From contig JALGAS010000004.1 in assembly GCA_023078685.1 (NCBI GenBank), positions 868,001 to 932,000 on the forward strand: DNA of 64,000 bases, written 5' to 3'. This DNA is from Neopestalotiopsis rosae. Taxonomy: Eukaryota > Ascomycota > Sordariomycetes > Amphisphaeriales > Sporocadaceae. Position 1 is the first letter of the stretch. The number at the start of each line of letters is the position of its first letter. The translations under genes were made by a program, and so were the position numbers. The notes beneath the pieces were generated by a model. The model was not told the origin of the DNA. It saw only the letters and a program-made list of their open reading frames with translations, and made no database searches. Positions 11,276 to 21,216 of the stretch are shown piece by piece.

Positions 11276-14200
11276 ATGTCGATGACCTTAACCATACCAG
11301 AGGCCAGACTAGAGGTAAAGAAGTCACTTCATCTTGTTGTTTCCGAGACGGTTTCTAACAATGGTCGCACAAGAGCTCAAATCGCTTGTCACAGGCTCAG
11401 GCCTCGGTAGAGAGTGAGGAAGATTTGAAGAGTGGTGTGCCAAGCAGCATTTCATTGCGCAGATTTGCGTCCAAATTCCATCTAGGCTCACGACACTGGA
11501 GAGATCAAGATCTCAACAACCTTGCCATTCGCAAACCTCGCAGCGGCATTGCGAGCCAAGGTCGTGTGATTGAACAGCCTCAGCAGACCTTTGCTGGAGG
11601 GGCAAAGAAGCCACAAAGAGCTCAGCATGAGAGCAGTATTCAACCAGGATTCCCGCTACAAGCTCCCGGCGAGACTTTGCGACGAGAAGAGAATGAAGGC
11701 GAAGCTCGTCTACCTTCAACCATTCCTGAACAGCAGTCGGACTCGCGCGGCACTCAGCATATTACAGAGATTGAAGAGACAGTCCAAGAGGCGGGAGCAA
11801 ACATTCAATCTAAGACCAGATTTCCGCCCAGATCCGAACGAACTACAGATGAAGAAGAAACTGGAATCACTGAGGGGAGGAAGGCCTCCGGATCTCGAAG
11901 AAGAGCTGTTGAACCTACCTTCGCCATAGATAATAGGACAACTGGCAGTGGAACGAAGCAGTCTGGAAGCAATGGCAATGCGCAAAGCGTTACCGTTGAT
12001 GCTGCTTTACCTTCGTCAAAGATATCTCAAGTGGGCTCAGAATTGGCGACTACGCTATCAACTCCTGCTCCCAGTATATCGACCTTAGGGGGAGTCGTCG
12101 AAATAGGCGAAAGAATGTACATCATGGCGTGCCAACACGTACCCTGGAGCTCATCTGAAGCGCCAGTAGACGTTTCAGGACATGCGAACGTATTGCTTGA
12201 GCGTGACTCGGACACAGAAAAGCCACTGGTTTTTGCAACTGGCGCTTTTTCTCGAGAGTACGATGCGCCAGACGTACCAGAGGCCAGAAATACTTTGCCA
12301 TTCATCGATGGAGAGTGGAAACAGTTGAGCTTGAATGGGGGAGTCAAAGTGGGGCCAGAATGGTGTTTATTGCCAATCCAGAGCCATTCGTTGCGACCAA
12401 ACTTTGTGGAGGTATCGCTCGAAACCAGCAAGGATTCATCCGAGAGCAGCGAGGTATCACTCGAGGCCAGCGAGGGCCACTATCGGGTTCAGTATCAGAG
12501 ACAAAGACATTATCTGAACCATATCTCTATGCCAATAGGAGGTAGTCGTGCTTTTATCGCCACAGGCACGGATTCTGGACCGTCAGGGACTGTACTAAGC
12601 AACTCTTCATTCATTCTGGCTGGCGGCACCGATGGATTACTTGAAGTGTGGACGGTAATGTTAGGTGTCGACAAAAGTAAGTATCTGTCTTTCTCATGGA
12701 ATGTGCAGGTAGGAAGAGAGGCAATTAACATCCGTCTGTCGCAGACATTCAGAAAGGTAATTCGGGCTCATGGGTCATTGATACATCCGATACAGCACGG
12801 TTCAAAGTAATCGGCTCGACGATAGCGGCCTCTGAGGGTGCAGCTCACTTTATGAACATCGTTGATCAATTTCGAGGAATGAATGAGTCAGTTGGGAACG
12901 GGGGGGTTGTTCGTCTCGTACCGGTCTTCCAGGCAATGGTCACTTGCGCGAACCTGGCGCATATAAACAAGGACCCCAAAAGCGCCTCCTTCATCGATGA
13001 GGCTCTATCGCCACACATAATGGAGCAGTCCCACGATTGCTGGTACTCAGCTGGTCTGAAGTGCTTCCTCGGCGATCATACAGATTGCAGACAACATCTT
13101 GCAGACCCTAGAGATCCTCCCAATTCCGTCAGACACGCTGTGTTGAAAGACTTACTTTTACGCTATGGGTTTGAGCTTCTAGACGACCTTCTTGACCTTG
13201 AAGCTTTCTGCGGTCGGCATGCTGCTGAGACGATACCTCATCCTTTTTATGTTCTTGCAGAATTGGAAGGTGCTCTGCAGCGATCAAGTGCAGACTACTG
13301 GAAACGGCACAGGCGCTTGCCTATTGTCGGAACTGGGAACCACGCGTTTCACCAATCATGTATGGCTTTCTCTCTTTTTTCTTTTTTTTTTTTTCCTATT
13401 GTTCATTGCCCTGCAGGGTCTTTAGGAGCTTTGACTTATCAAATACCTTGCAGCAACACGTATACGGGATCAAGATCCAACTACTGCGCCCATTGCTAAT
13501 GACCTACAACCGCAAGAGGACATAGTACCACGCATATTTGGGCAAAGAATACTTGCCGAATCGGGCCGCCTTTCGGGAGTCATGCTGTTGGCAATTTCAG
13601 TGTTGACCATCCTCGCAGTGGGCGTAGCATCGGCATCCGGCGTGGCAGCAGCAGGAGTCACGTATTCTGTGCAGTTGGAAGATGATCAACAAGCGGAGGG
13701 CATAACCCTTGCGCAGTACATGAATCTCGGTGCGGTGGCTGGACCAATATCGGCTATTGTCATACTTCTTCAAACATTCCTGATATTCTATACTCGCATC
13801 TACCGCCTTTCGCGGTCGCCTAGTTTGGAGGTTTTCAACATATTGGTCTTCAGAAGATGGACTGACCAATTATTCATTGTGGCTGTGGTGATGCTATCAG
13901 CCGTGGCGAGAACGATGCTTCCAACTCTTTATGTGATTGCCAGGAGAGGGTGGTTTCAAAGTGAGTCGTCACAAATATATTCTACCAGTGGTTACATTGA
14001 CAAACTGATTGATGCAGCCGATCGAGACCTGCTGGCTGCAGCAGCTGTTGCTGCGGCGCCCTCACTTCTATCAGCTGCCTCCCCGACTATCTTTTGGATC
14101 GTTGATTTCAGGCGGTGGCGCGGTTTCCTTGGGCGCCTACCATTGGGGAAATACTGGATAAAAATCTGGGACAGGCTTCAAATAACCAAGAAATTGGGCA

Positions 14201-14487
14201 AAAAATTCAAACGCGTCACATGCTTGATTCTGATGATTGGCTTTGATGCACTGGCTGGTTATACATTTGGTAGGATGTGTCAAAATTCGGGTTAGAGCAT
14301 CATTCTGTTAGGCACTGAGTTGAGCTAACTTTCTGGCTTAGGACGTCATATTCCAAGTCCCCCATCATTAGCTGCGGGTGCAACCATATTAAGCGTGCTC
14401 TGCACAATACTAATATCGTTGCCATTTACTCTTTTCTTGCGTTATATATGTATTATATTTCTTTTATGGAGGGAAGACGTTGTCTAA
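11276..14487 (+). CDS. Large membrane protein with a chymotrypsin-like (GNSGSW) domain
   Basis: Six exons by my model: 11276-11314, 11395-12676, 12745-13359, 13454-13960, 14018-14269, 14342-14487, giving 946 aa. The first 240 residues are polar and low-complexity. A beta-rich domain follows, in which IGERMYIMACQHVP (His261) resembles the His strand and KGNSGSWVID (Ser447) the GDSG nucleophile loop of chymotrypsin-fold proteases; the Asp is not obvious, so activity is uncertain. After a helical linker come about six hydrophobic segments from residue 686 to the end, beginning with LSGVMLLAISVLTILAVGVA. The exon 1 join was chosen because the main frame has no ATG for hundreds of codons, while GAG/GTAAAG...CACAG at 11315-11394 links it to MSMTLTIPEARLE. 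The fourth intron (13961-14017) is 57 nt and stop-free, so its retention is possible. Family of unknown role in ascomycetes. Confidence 0.68.
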
Positions 14488-15157
14488 TTCTCTGGCCACC
14501 TCATCGGACACGCATGCGAGGAAGTGTTTTAGTTGCTCATACGGCTACTCCTACAACAAAGTCCTTCACATTGAATGTTATTTTCTAAAACTACATATGA
14601 CAAAAGAGTGCCGAGAAGGTTGTTTCTAACGAATATGGGTTCATAGGTGCAATTGCGCTTCACCAGAATAAAATGTGTTGAAGACTGAAGTTCCTGAAAT
14701 ATTAACGCTTCGCGCCTCCACTTACCAGTCCGCCGAGAGTAGAAAGCGACGTTTGGGATTATTGGAGCCACGGGAAGAACCCGCATGATGATGTGAACAC
14801 TGATAGCATATCTGCAGCATCGCAGTCCTCCCAACCGGCACCACGCCGATTACTCGGGCAGGGTTGTGGTGCAGCGGATTTCGAACCAGGCCGAATGCAA
14901 GACAAGTGTGCTCCGTTTCTCACAAATTGAGTACGAGCTAGAGAAAGTGGAGTTCGCTTCTTGCACTTTACACCCGAAGTAGCAGAACCAACAACCAACG
15001 GTCACCATGCAGTAGGCAATTGACAAAGCGAGGATGCAAATAACGTAGTAAAGGAAGAGGTGCGTACGCGTCGCAATATTCCTTCCATTGTTGCGCCTAA
15101 AGTCCACTGATGCCGGATTGAAAGTGCACATGTCTCAAATCTGTATTGTCAATCAAA
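14488..15157. other. Intergenic, no gene seen
   Basis: It separates two plus-strand genes. The minus-strand frames here lack splice support and motifs. It probably carries the P450 promoter. Confidence 0.5.
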
Positions 15158-16923
15158 ATGTTGGGCATGATTGTGCTTGGACTGGTCCTCGCTTATAGCG
15201 CCTGGAGCTTGATGTGCTTGGAAACTAACGTGCGCAAAGCGCGCGCTTTGGGCCTACCCGTTATCCGCCTCCCCATTGACGCCAACAACGTTTTCTGGAT
15301 TTTGCTGCAACCAAACGTCTGGAAAATCCTCGATCGCCTCCCCTTTCATTGGTCTTCATACCCACGATTTGTGCGCTACTCACGCCGCGGCTGGTATGTC
15401 CCTGAGCGCGCAGAGGCACACGTCCATCTAGGTCCGATATGGGCGCTAGTGTCACCCGTAACCATCAATGTGCATGTCGCCGACCCGGATGCCATCCAGG
15501 ATATTGTGACCCGCCGCGGCGACTTTCAGCGGCCCTCTGCCGAATTGAGTGAGTCTTTAGCCTCGAACGCAAAGTTACTTTATTATATTCTAGACGCTGA
15601 CCCCTTCAAGAAATCTTGGAGCTTTACGGGCCCTGTATTTCGACTGCAAAATGGCCAGATTGGCCGCGCCATCGCAAACCAATGGCCATGCCATTCAATG
15701 AGACCATCATGACCTCTGTCTGGGATGAATCACGACGCCAAGCCCAAGCCATGCTCAAAGCGTGGACGAGCCGTGCCGACGCAGGCATCGCCAGCTATCA
15801 GCGAGACACCCGGAGCCTGTCGCTCAATGTGCTTGCAGGTGCCGGCTTTGGCAAGCCTTACGATTTCCGATCATCTGCCGAGCCTGTGGTGGATGAGATT
15901 GGCGAGTATCGCGACTCTCTGCAGACGGTCCTGGATAATATCATTCTACTTTTGATTGTGCCCTTCAAGGTTCTCACCATGATTCCTGGTCGTTGGGCTA
16001 GAATTGGTCATGCGGGCATTTCATTCAAGCAGCACATGGTCAAAATGTTGGAAGACGAGACTGCGGCTCTCAGCCAGGGCAAAAGCGGTTCGGGTGGGAT
16101 ACTGACGGGGTTTGTGCGCGCGGCTGATCTCTATCACCGTGAGAATTCCAACGATGCCACCTTCCAAGGAGCTAAGAAAGGTCTCTCTCCGGAGGAAATT
16201 TACGGGAACTTGTTCGTCATCAATTTCGCCGGCCACGACACCACAGCCAACACGTTGGCCTTTGCGACGCTGCTGCTGGCGGCACATCCCAAAGTGCAAG
16301 CTTGGCTCGCGGAAGAGATCAAGGCAGTGACTCAGGACCGACCAATAGAGCAGTGTGACTACAGGGAGCTGTTTCCAAAACTGAATCGCTGTCGGGCTGT
16401 TGTGTACGAGACCTTGCGACTCTACCCGCCAGTGCCGGCCTTGCCATCAATCACTTGTGACCATAGACAAGAGCTGCAGGTTGGTGATAAGACCTACGAC
16501 TTCCCGGTGGGGATTAACTTTACGGCCAATTTGCGGGCTACGCAGACGCATCCTGATTATTGGCAAATGGCAGATGAATGGCGGCCGTCGCGATGGATCT
16601 TGAGCCGCCCAGCAACTACCTCAGCCTCTCCTTCCACAACGCAGGTCGAGCAGGAAAGCTTCTTCGTCCCGAGCAAGAACATCTTCTTTCCTTGGGGCGA
16701 AGGTCCCCAAATCTGTCCCGGAAAGCGATTCGCCGAGGTGGAAGCCGTAGCTGTGCTAGCGTCCGTGTTCAAGGAGCACCGGCTGCACATCAAGAAGAAC
16801 GAGGGAGAGAGCGACGGGGCGGCCTACAAACGTTTTGAAAATTGCGTCAACGATGTTGACCTGGAGATGCTGGTGAGGCTTAGAGATGCCGATCAGATGA
16901 CGCTCATTTGTGAGAAAGCATGA
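15158..16923 (+). CDS. Cytochrome P450 monooxygenase (microsomal)
   Basis: Two exons, 15158-15548 and 15611-16923, giving 567 aa. An N-terminal hydrophobic anchor (MLGMIVLGLVLAYSAWSLM) predicts ER membrane attachment. The I-helix oxygen-binding motif FAGHDTTANT is near residue 335, the K-helix ETLR at 397-400, and the heme loop FPWGEGPQICPGKRF with Cys499 as axial thiolate: all key residues are present. The upstream TTG frame was rejected in favour of ATG 15158. The intron was set to end at 15610, because the nearer AG (15593) would run into a stop while this one restores KILELYGPCISTA. It needs a CPR reductase encoded elsewhere; the substrate is unknown. It is followed by a histidine-phosphatase-like gene and an MFS transporter on the same strand. 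Confidence 0.92.
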
Positions 16924-17475
16924 TGGGTCCTGCATATTTGACATCGCGTTATAACTGCCCACGGTAGTCAATATAGTATGCCGTAGTTTGTGCGTCTTCC
17001 GGCTTTAGGGGCAGCTCGCGCTTTTTCATAAAGATGAGACTGGGCTGCGTGAAGTGAACGGTTGACCTGGCTTGGCCAGCGAGTATGTCTCCTGCTGGAA
17101 GACACTTGCGACATTTCCACAGCGGTTTTTGATTCACCAGCGCGGCTAGAGTACAGCACATCAGCGCGATTTCACCTTCTGTATAGTGGCTCCAAATCGG
17201 ATAATTCTGCGACTGCCTCGGCTTATTGAAGAAGGGCACTCTGCCAATTGTGCTTTCCACAATAAGTAATGCCTTTTTGTTTGATTGTCATCTCTGTACA
17301 TAAATGCGGTCCTTGCCCATAACCCCGGCACCATAAGCACCGCATGTGCGAAATATGTAATGTCAGTAGACACATACAAGTTGCTTTTCACGAGGATTCA
17401 GCTCACCTTCTTCTTACCCGTGAATAGTCATATTCTATACGATTCCCTCTGTGCATACAATAGCGACCCCTCAAA
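16924..17475. other. Intergenic, no gene seen
   Basis: It contains the 3' flank of the P450 gene and the promoter of the next gene. Minus-strand ORFs across it have no recognisable coding features. Confidence 0.5.
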
Positions 17476-18375
17476 ATGCCCCCCAAGGTCATTCTGATGC
17501 GCACTGCACAGGCCTTTCACTATTTGCCCGACATAAATTATCACCATAAACGCATTAAGTGGCCCGATACCGAACTGACCCCGGCCGGAGAGAGAATGTG
17601 CATCGGCGGCGCAAGAGATCTCGCGGAGCAACAATCATCAATCTCGCTCGTCGTAGCATCGCCTATGGCCCGCGCACTGCAGACAGCCATACTTGTCTTT
17701 GGACGCGCCCTTGAGCTGCCATCCTGCGCGGACGCTGTAGTAGCACTGCCGACGCTGAAGGAAACTTTCGATTATCCATTCAATACTGGGTCCAGCACTG
17801 ACAAGCTGAAAGAGCTGTGTGCGGAGAGGAATTGGCCGGTTGACCTAACCATGGTGGAGGATGGATGGACCGACATGTCACTGCAAAGCCCTTACTTTCA
17901 AGCCAGCGCTGCACTGAGAATGCGCGCTCGTAAGACGAGACGATGGCTGAAGGGGAAGCTTGATGAACTCGTGCGCGCCGGCAAGGAAAATGCGACGATT
18001 GCACTAGTTTCGCATGGCAACTTTTTGCATTGGCTGACCGACGATTGGGAGAAAGCGGATGATCTTCGTCACACTGGCTGGTATTATTGCGAATATCGCG
18101 AATATTTCTTCGAGAAAAGTGCTCCAGCATCCTGGCATGACGAATATCGCTTCAAGCCGCATTATCCGGATTCCAGAAATGGCGTTGCAGTACTTGTGGA
18201 AACGAGTCATTCTCTATCTCGGCGGGGAATTTGGTGGCAGGGTGCAAGTGATTGGTGGCGGCGACCTACCAAGGAGGAGCAGGAGATCTTATATTACCGC
18301 ACTCTAAGAGACTGGCATCGTCGTGGCTTGCCCGATGTATACGCGTTGAATGCTGTGCTGATGTACTTCTGCTGA
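17476..18375 (+). CDS. Histidine phosphatase (phosphoglycerate mutase-like) fold, nucleophile His missing
   Basis: Intronless, 299 aa. The fold is recognisable: N-terminal strand VILMRTAQAFHY, SPMARALQTA (Arg66) and the distal catalytic strand ALVSHGNFLHWL (His180). In active members the first motif is RHG/RHA, and its His forms the phosphohistidine; here the codons read Arg9-Thr10-Ala, so the nucleophile is replaced. Arg9, Arg66 and His180 remain. The protein may thus bind a phosphorylated or anionic ligand without turnover, or be a non-catalytic relative like those seen in some fungal metabolic loci (inference). It lies between a P450 and an MFS gene, all plus-strand. The start is the first ATG after a short leader; no upstream exon with an RHG motif was found. 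Confidence 0.82.
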   Translation: MPPKVILMRTAQAFHYLPDINYHHKRIKWPDTELTPAGERMCIGGARDLAEQQSSISLVVASPMARALQTAILVFGRALELPSCADAVVALPTLKETFDYPFNTGSSTDKLKELCAERNWPVDLTMVEDGWTDMSLQSPYFQASAALRMRARKTRRWLKGKLDELVRAGKENATIALVSHGNFLHWLTDDWEKADDLRHTGWYYCEYREYFFEKSAPASWHDEYRFKPHYPDSRNGVAVLVETSHSLSRRGIWWQGASDWWRRPTKEEQEILYYRTLRDWHRRGLPDVYALNAVLMYFC

Positions 18376-19003
18376 AGCTCTCCAACGATGGTACCACTCA
18401 TAAACGCAATTCTTCTCGGTGTTATCAAGTGGGATAGATGGCGTCTGCCCAAAAATTATACCAGCTAGGCAGTGTGGTTGGTGATGACCCAAAAGTCATG
18501 GTTCGTTGAAGAGTATAAAATCCCAAACCCGCTAAGAGCTTCCGGTGGCATCGGACTTGTAAGTCCGAGGGGAGCCGAGTGGGGGCATGCACATCATCAG
18601 GCCGCCGGAACCGAGTCCCGGACCATAATTCCCTTTTTGAGCAGAAAAGATAGTTTGTGCCCGGCCGATTCGAGTCCGATCATGATTGGCAAACATTTAG
18701 CGAGCTTTGAACCTTGTAAATTACCCCACGTTTGCTGTCATACGCTTTTCAGACTCGCACGTCCCTGTGAAGGGCGTTGCGGAGGGCGTTGAAGTCATCG
18801 TGATTGAGTGACCTCGCTCCGATCTCGGAACACTTCTCGATTAACAAGTAAAACGACCTTGTCTCGACTGAAGCGATTCCCACGTGGCCTTCGGATATCT
18901 TTTCTTGTTTCTTGATACTATGATTTTTCAACTAGAAATTATTCCAAAACTTAGTGAACAAATACAGTGTCTCTGATGCCCTCTCTTTGTATAGCTTGCC
19001 AAA
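18376..19003. other. Intergenic, promoter of the MFS gene
   Basis: The region has no coding frame of note. It contains several CGG/CCG triplets including a perfect inverted repeat listed separately. Confidence 0.5.
18552..18567. promoter_or_regulatory. Perfect palindrome CGG-N10-CCG
   Basis: The 16-base sequence CGGACTTGTAAGTCCG is a perfect inverted repeat with CGG half-sites separated by ten bases, the spacing used by some Zn2Cys6 regulators (for example yeast Put3). It lies about 440 bases upstream of the MFS transporter ATG. A second pair with 11-base spacing (CGG...CCG) occurs near 18662-18678. The regulator is unknown; function is inferred from pattern only. Confidence 0.35.
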
Positions 19004-20612
19004 ATGCCTGAAGAAATACTTTTGTCAAAAATCAGTTCCCTGAGAAGACAGCCACTGGCTCATTTGGGATCATCCAAGGGCCAAAGCTCGGAGCTTCTCA
19101 CGACACCCCAAGAGCGAAACACCGACGGCGAGGCATCGACAAGACAAGATCCCGACGTCAATGACGAAGTCGAAAGCCCAGCAAGTCCCACTGTCGCGTT
19201 CCCCGACGTGAGTCAGGGCCAAAACAGCTGGGTCATTGTCCTGAGTTGCGCCGTGCTCAACTTCTTCTTCACCGGCTTCAGCGGAAGCTGGGGCGTGCTG
19301 CAAGCCGCCCTGCTGGAAGCCGACGCGGGCGACGGACCCTCAGCCTCGACTTTTGCCTGGGTGGGCTCGCTGGCCCTCGCCCTGACCGTCGGCTTCGGCC
19401 TCCTGTGGGTGCGGCTGCTGCCGATCCTGGGCGCCCGCAAGGGCATCCTCCTCGGCGAGCTGCTCTTTGTCACGGGCGTCATCGCCAGCGGCTTCACCAC
19501 GACGCACCTCGACGGCCTGTTCGCCACGGCGGGCCTCCTCGTCGGCGTGGGCACCTCGCTCCTGTTCACCGTCACCAACAGCATACCCGCGCAGTACTTT
19601 TCCGGCTCCGCGGGAGGGCGGCTGGGCCTCGCTAACGGCGTCATCAAGCTCGGCGGGGGCATTGGCGCCGCGGTGTTCAGCGTCGCCCTCGAGGCCATGA
19701 ACCGCCGGCTTGGTATCGCCTGGACTTTTCGCATCTTTGGTCTGCTGAACTTTGCCGTGGCAATTCCGGCCGCGTGTTTCATCCGCGAGAAGATTCCGTT
19801 TCGCAAATCACCCATCATTGATGTGTCCATGCTCAAGTGTTTGCCCTATGTTGCCGTGTCTGTCGCTAGTATGATCTATGTGTTTGCGCTCTACATTCCT
19901 CCTTATTGTAAGTTGGCTTGATTTTCGACACCCTTTCTACTGCGTGTGTCTGATGAAAAGTCCATTTTGTGAATGCATTTCCTGGTTCGCAAGTCTTGTC
20001 CCGCAAAATATATGTTATCCGAATTTGGCGAGACGCTAAATTGTTCTTTGCTGAAATAATGAGACGCTAATTGTTTTTGTATCATCAGATTTACCGCTCT
20101 TCGCCCAGTCTATTGGAATGTCTTCGGCCAAGGCCGCGCTGGTCACGGCAGGCTACAATCTCGCTGCAGCGTTTGGTCGCTTTGCTGCCGGCCCTTTGTG
20201 CGACTGGATCGGCGCATTGAACTCGCTCATGTTAATCATGCTGATGAACGCCATCACTTTGCTGGCCATTTGGCCGGTTTCTACGGCACCCGCACCGCTC
20301 ATCATATTCGCCCTGCTCAATGGTGTTGCAAACGGCGGATTCTTCACTGCCATGCCTACCGTCTTCAGCGGATTCTTCGAGCCGAGCAAGACTACCATGG
20401 CCATCAGTACTGGAAGCACGGGTTGGACGTTGGGGTATCTGTTGGGGACCCCTATTGCCGGTTATCTTCTTCAGGCGTCGGGCTCGGGGAAGATTTCGCC
20501 CAGTGCCTATCGACCTGCGATCTTTTACGCTGGCGGCGTGGGGGCATTGGCGTGCACGTTTGCATTGGTCGCTCGTTTGTCATTCAACAAGGCGCTTATT
20601 AAAAGAGCCTAA
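19004..20612 (+). CDS. MFS transporter, monocarboxylate-porter (MCT/MCH) type
   Basis: Two exons, 19004-19907 and 20089-20612, giving 475 aa with about 12 membrane segments after a 65-residue hydrophilic N-terminus. The start of TM1 (SWVIVLSCAVLNFFFTGFSGSWGVLQ), the family-like loop LLWVRLLPILGARKGILLG and the second-half FGRFAAGPLCDWIGALNSL resemble fungal monocarboxylate permease-like exporters/importers at the plasma membrane. The intron is long (181 nt) and holds a short direct repeat; the join reads IPPYYLPLFAQSIGMS. It follows the P450 and the phosphatase-like gene on the same strand and could move their product, but this is inference. GC-rich third positions mark a well-expressed gene. 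Confidence 0.88.
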
Positions 20613-21216
20613 GCATATAGTAACTTGTTTCCAAGGACGATTGTCTGGATTGAAACCTATGTAGCGCACCAACGAGGGAGCTTGTGAAAAGAATACTCAG
20701 AATTTCTTGCCTAGTACTACCTTATCCAATGACGACGGCAAGCGACGCGGCAGTCGTCAATCACGGCAAGAGCGTACGAGCGGAGACTGCAAATCTTTGC
20801 GGCAATCGATGTTACCATGTTGTACACAGTAGAAAAACGCCTCAAGTGATCGTTGGTAAAGTTGTGCAACCACAAAATGCAGAGACAAGGCGCACTTTTG
20901 CTCAGACACAGCATTTGGTTGGCTGTGGCCTGCACAGCCACAGGTGTGCATTTTGCGGGGAAGCATTGTTACTCCGGACACCCGTATAGGTTGGTTGGCC
21001 AAGCAGGCTGTCTGGGGCGTAATTGGGCATAATCAGCTGAGAGCCTTACCGCAGCACCTCGTCCACCTCGATTGTGAGACTTGCCCTCATTTCTTTCGAG
21101 GCCGCGAATAGCAGCGAACATCCTCATCAGTCGCAGGAGTCCAGGAACTCAAGGTCATAGAAGTCCACTAGGATCATACACGATAGTCAGGCAAGGTGCA
21201 GTGGTAGAAGTTGACG
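20613..21216. other. Intergenic, no gene seen
   Basis: The 3' flank of the MFS gene and the promoter of the ankyrin-protein gene. Short frames on both strands are unsupported. Confidence 0.5.
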
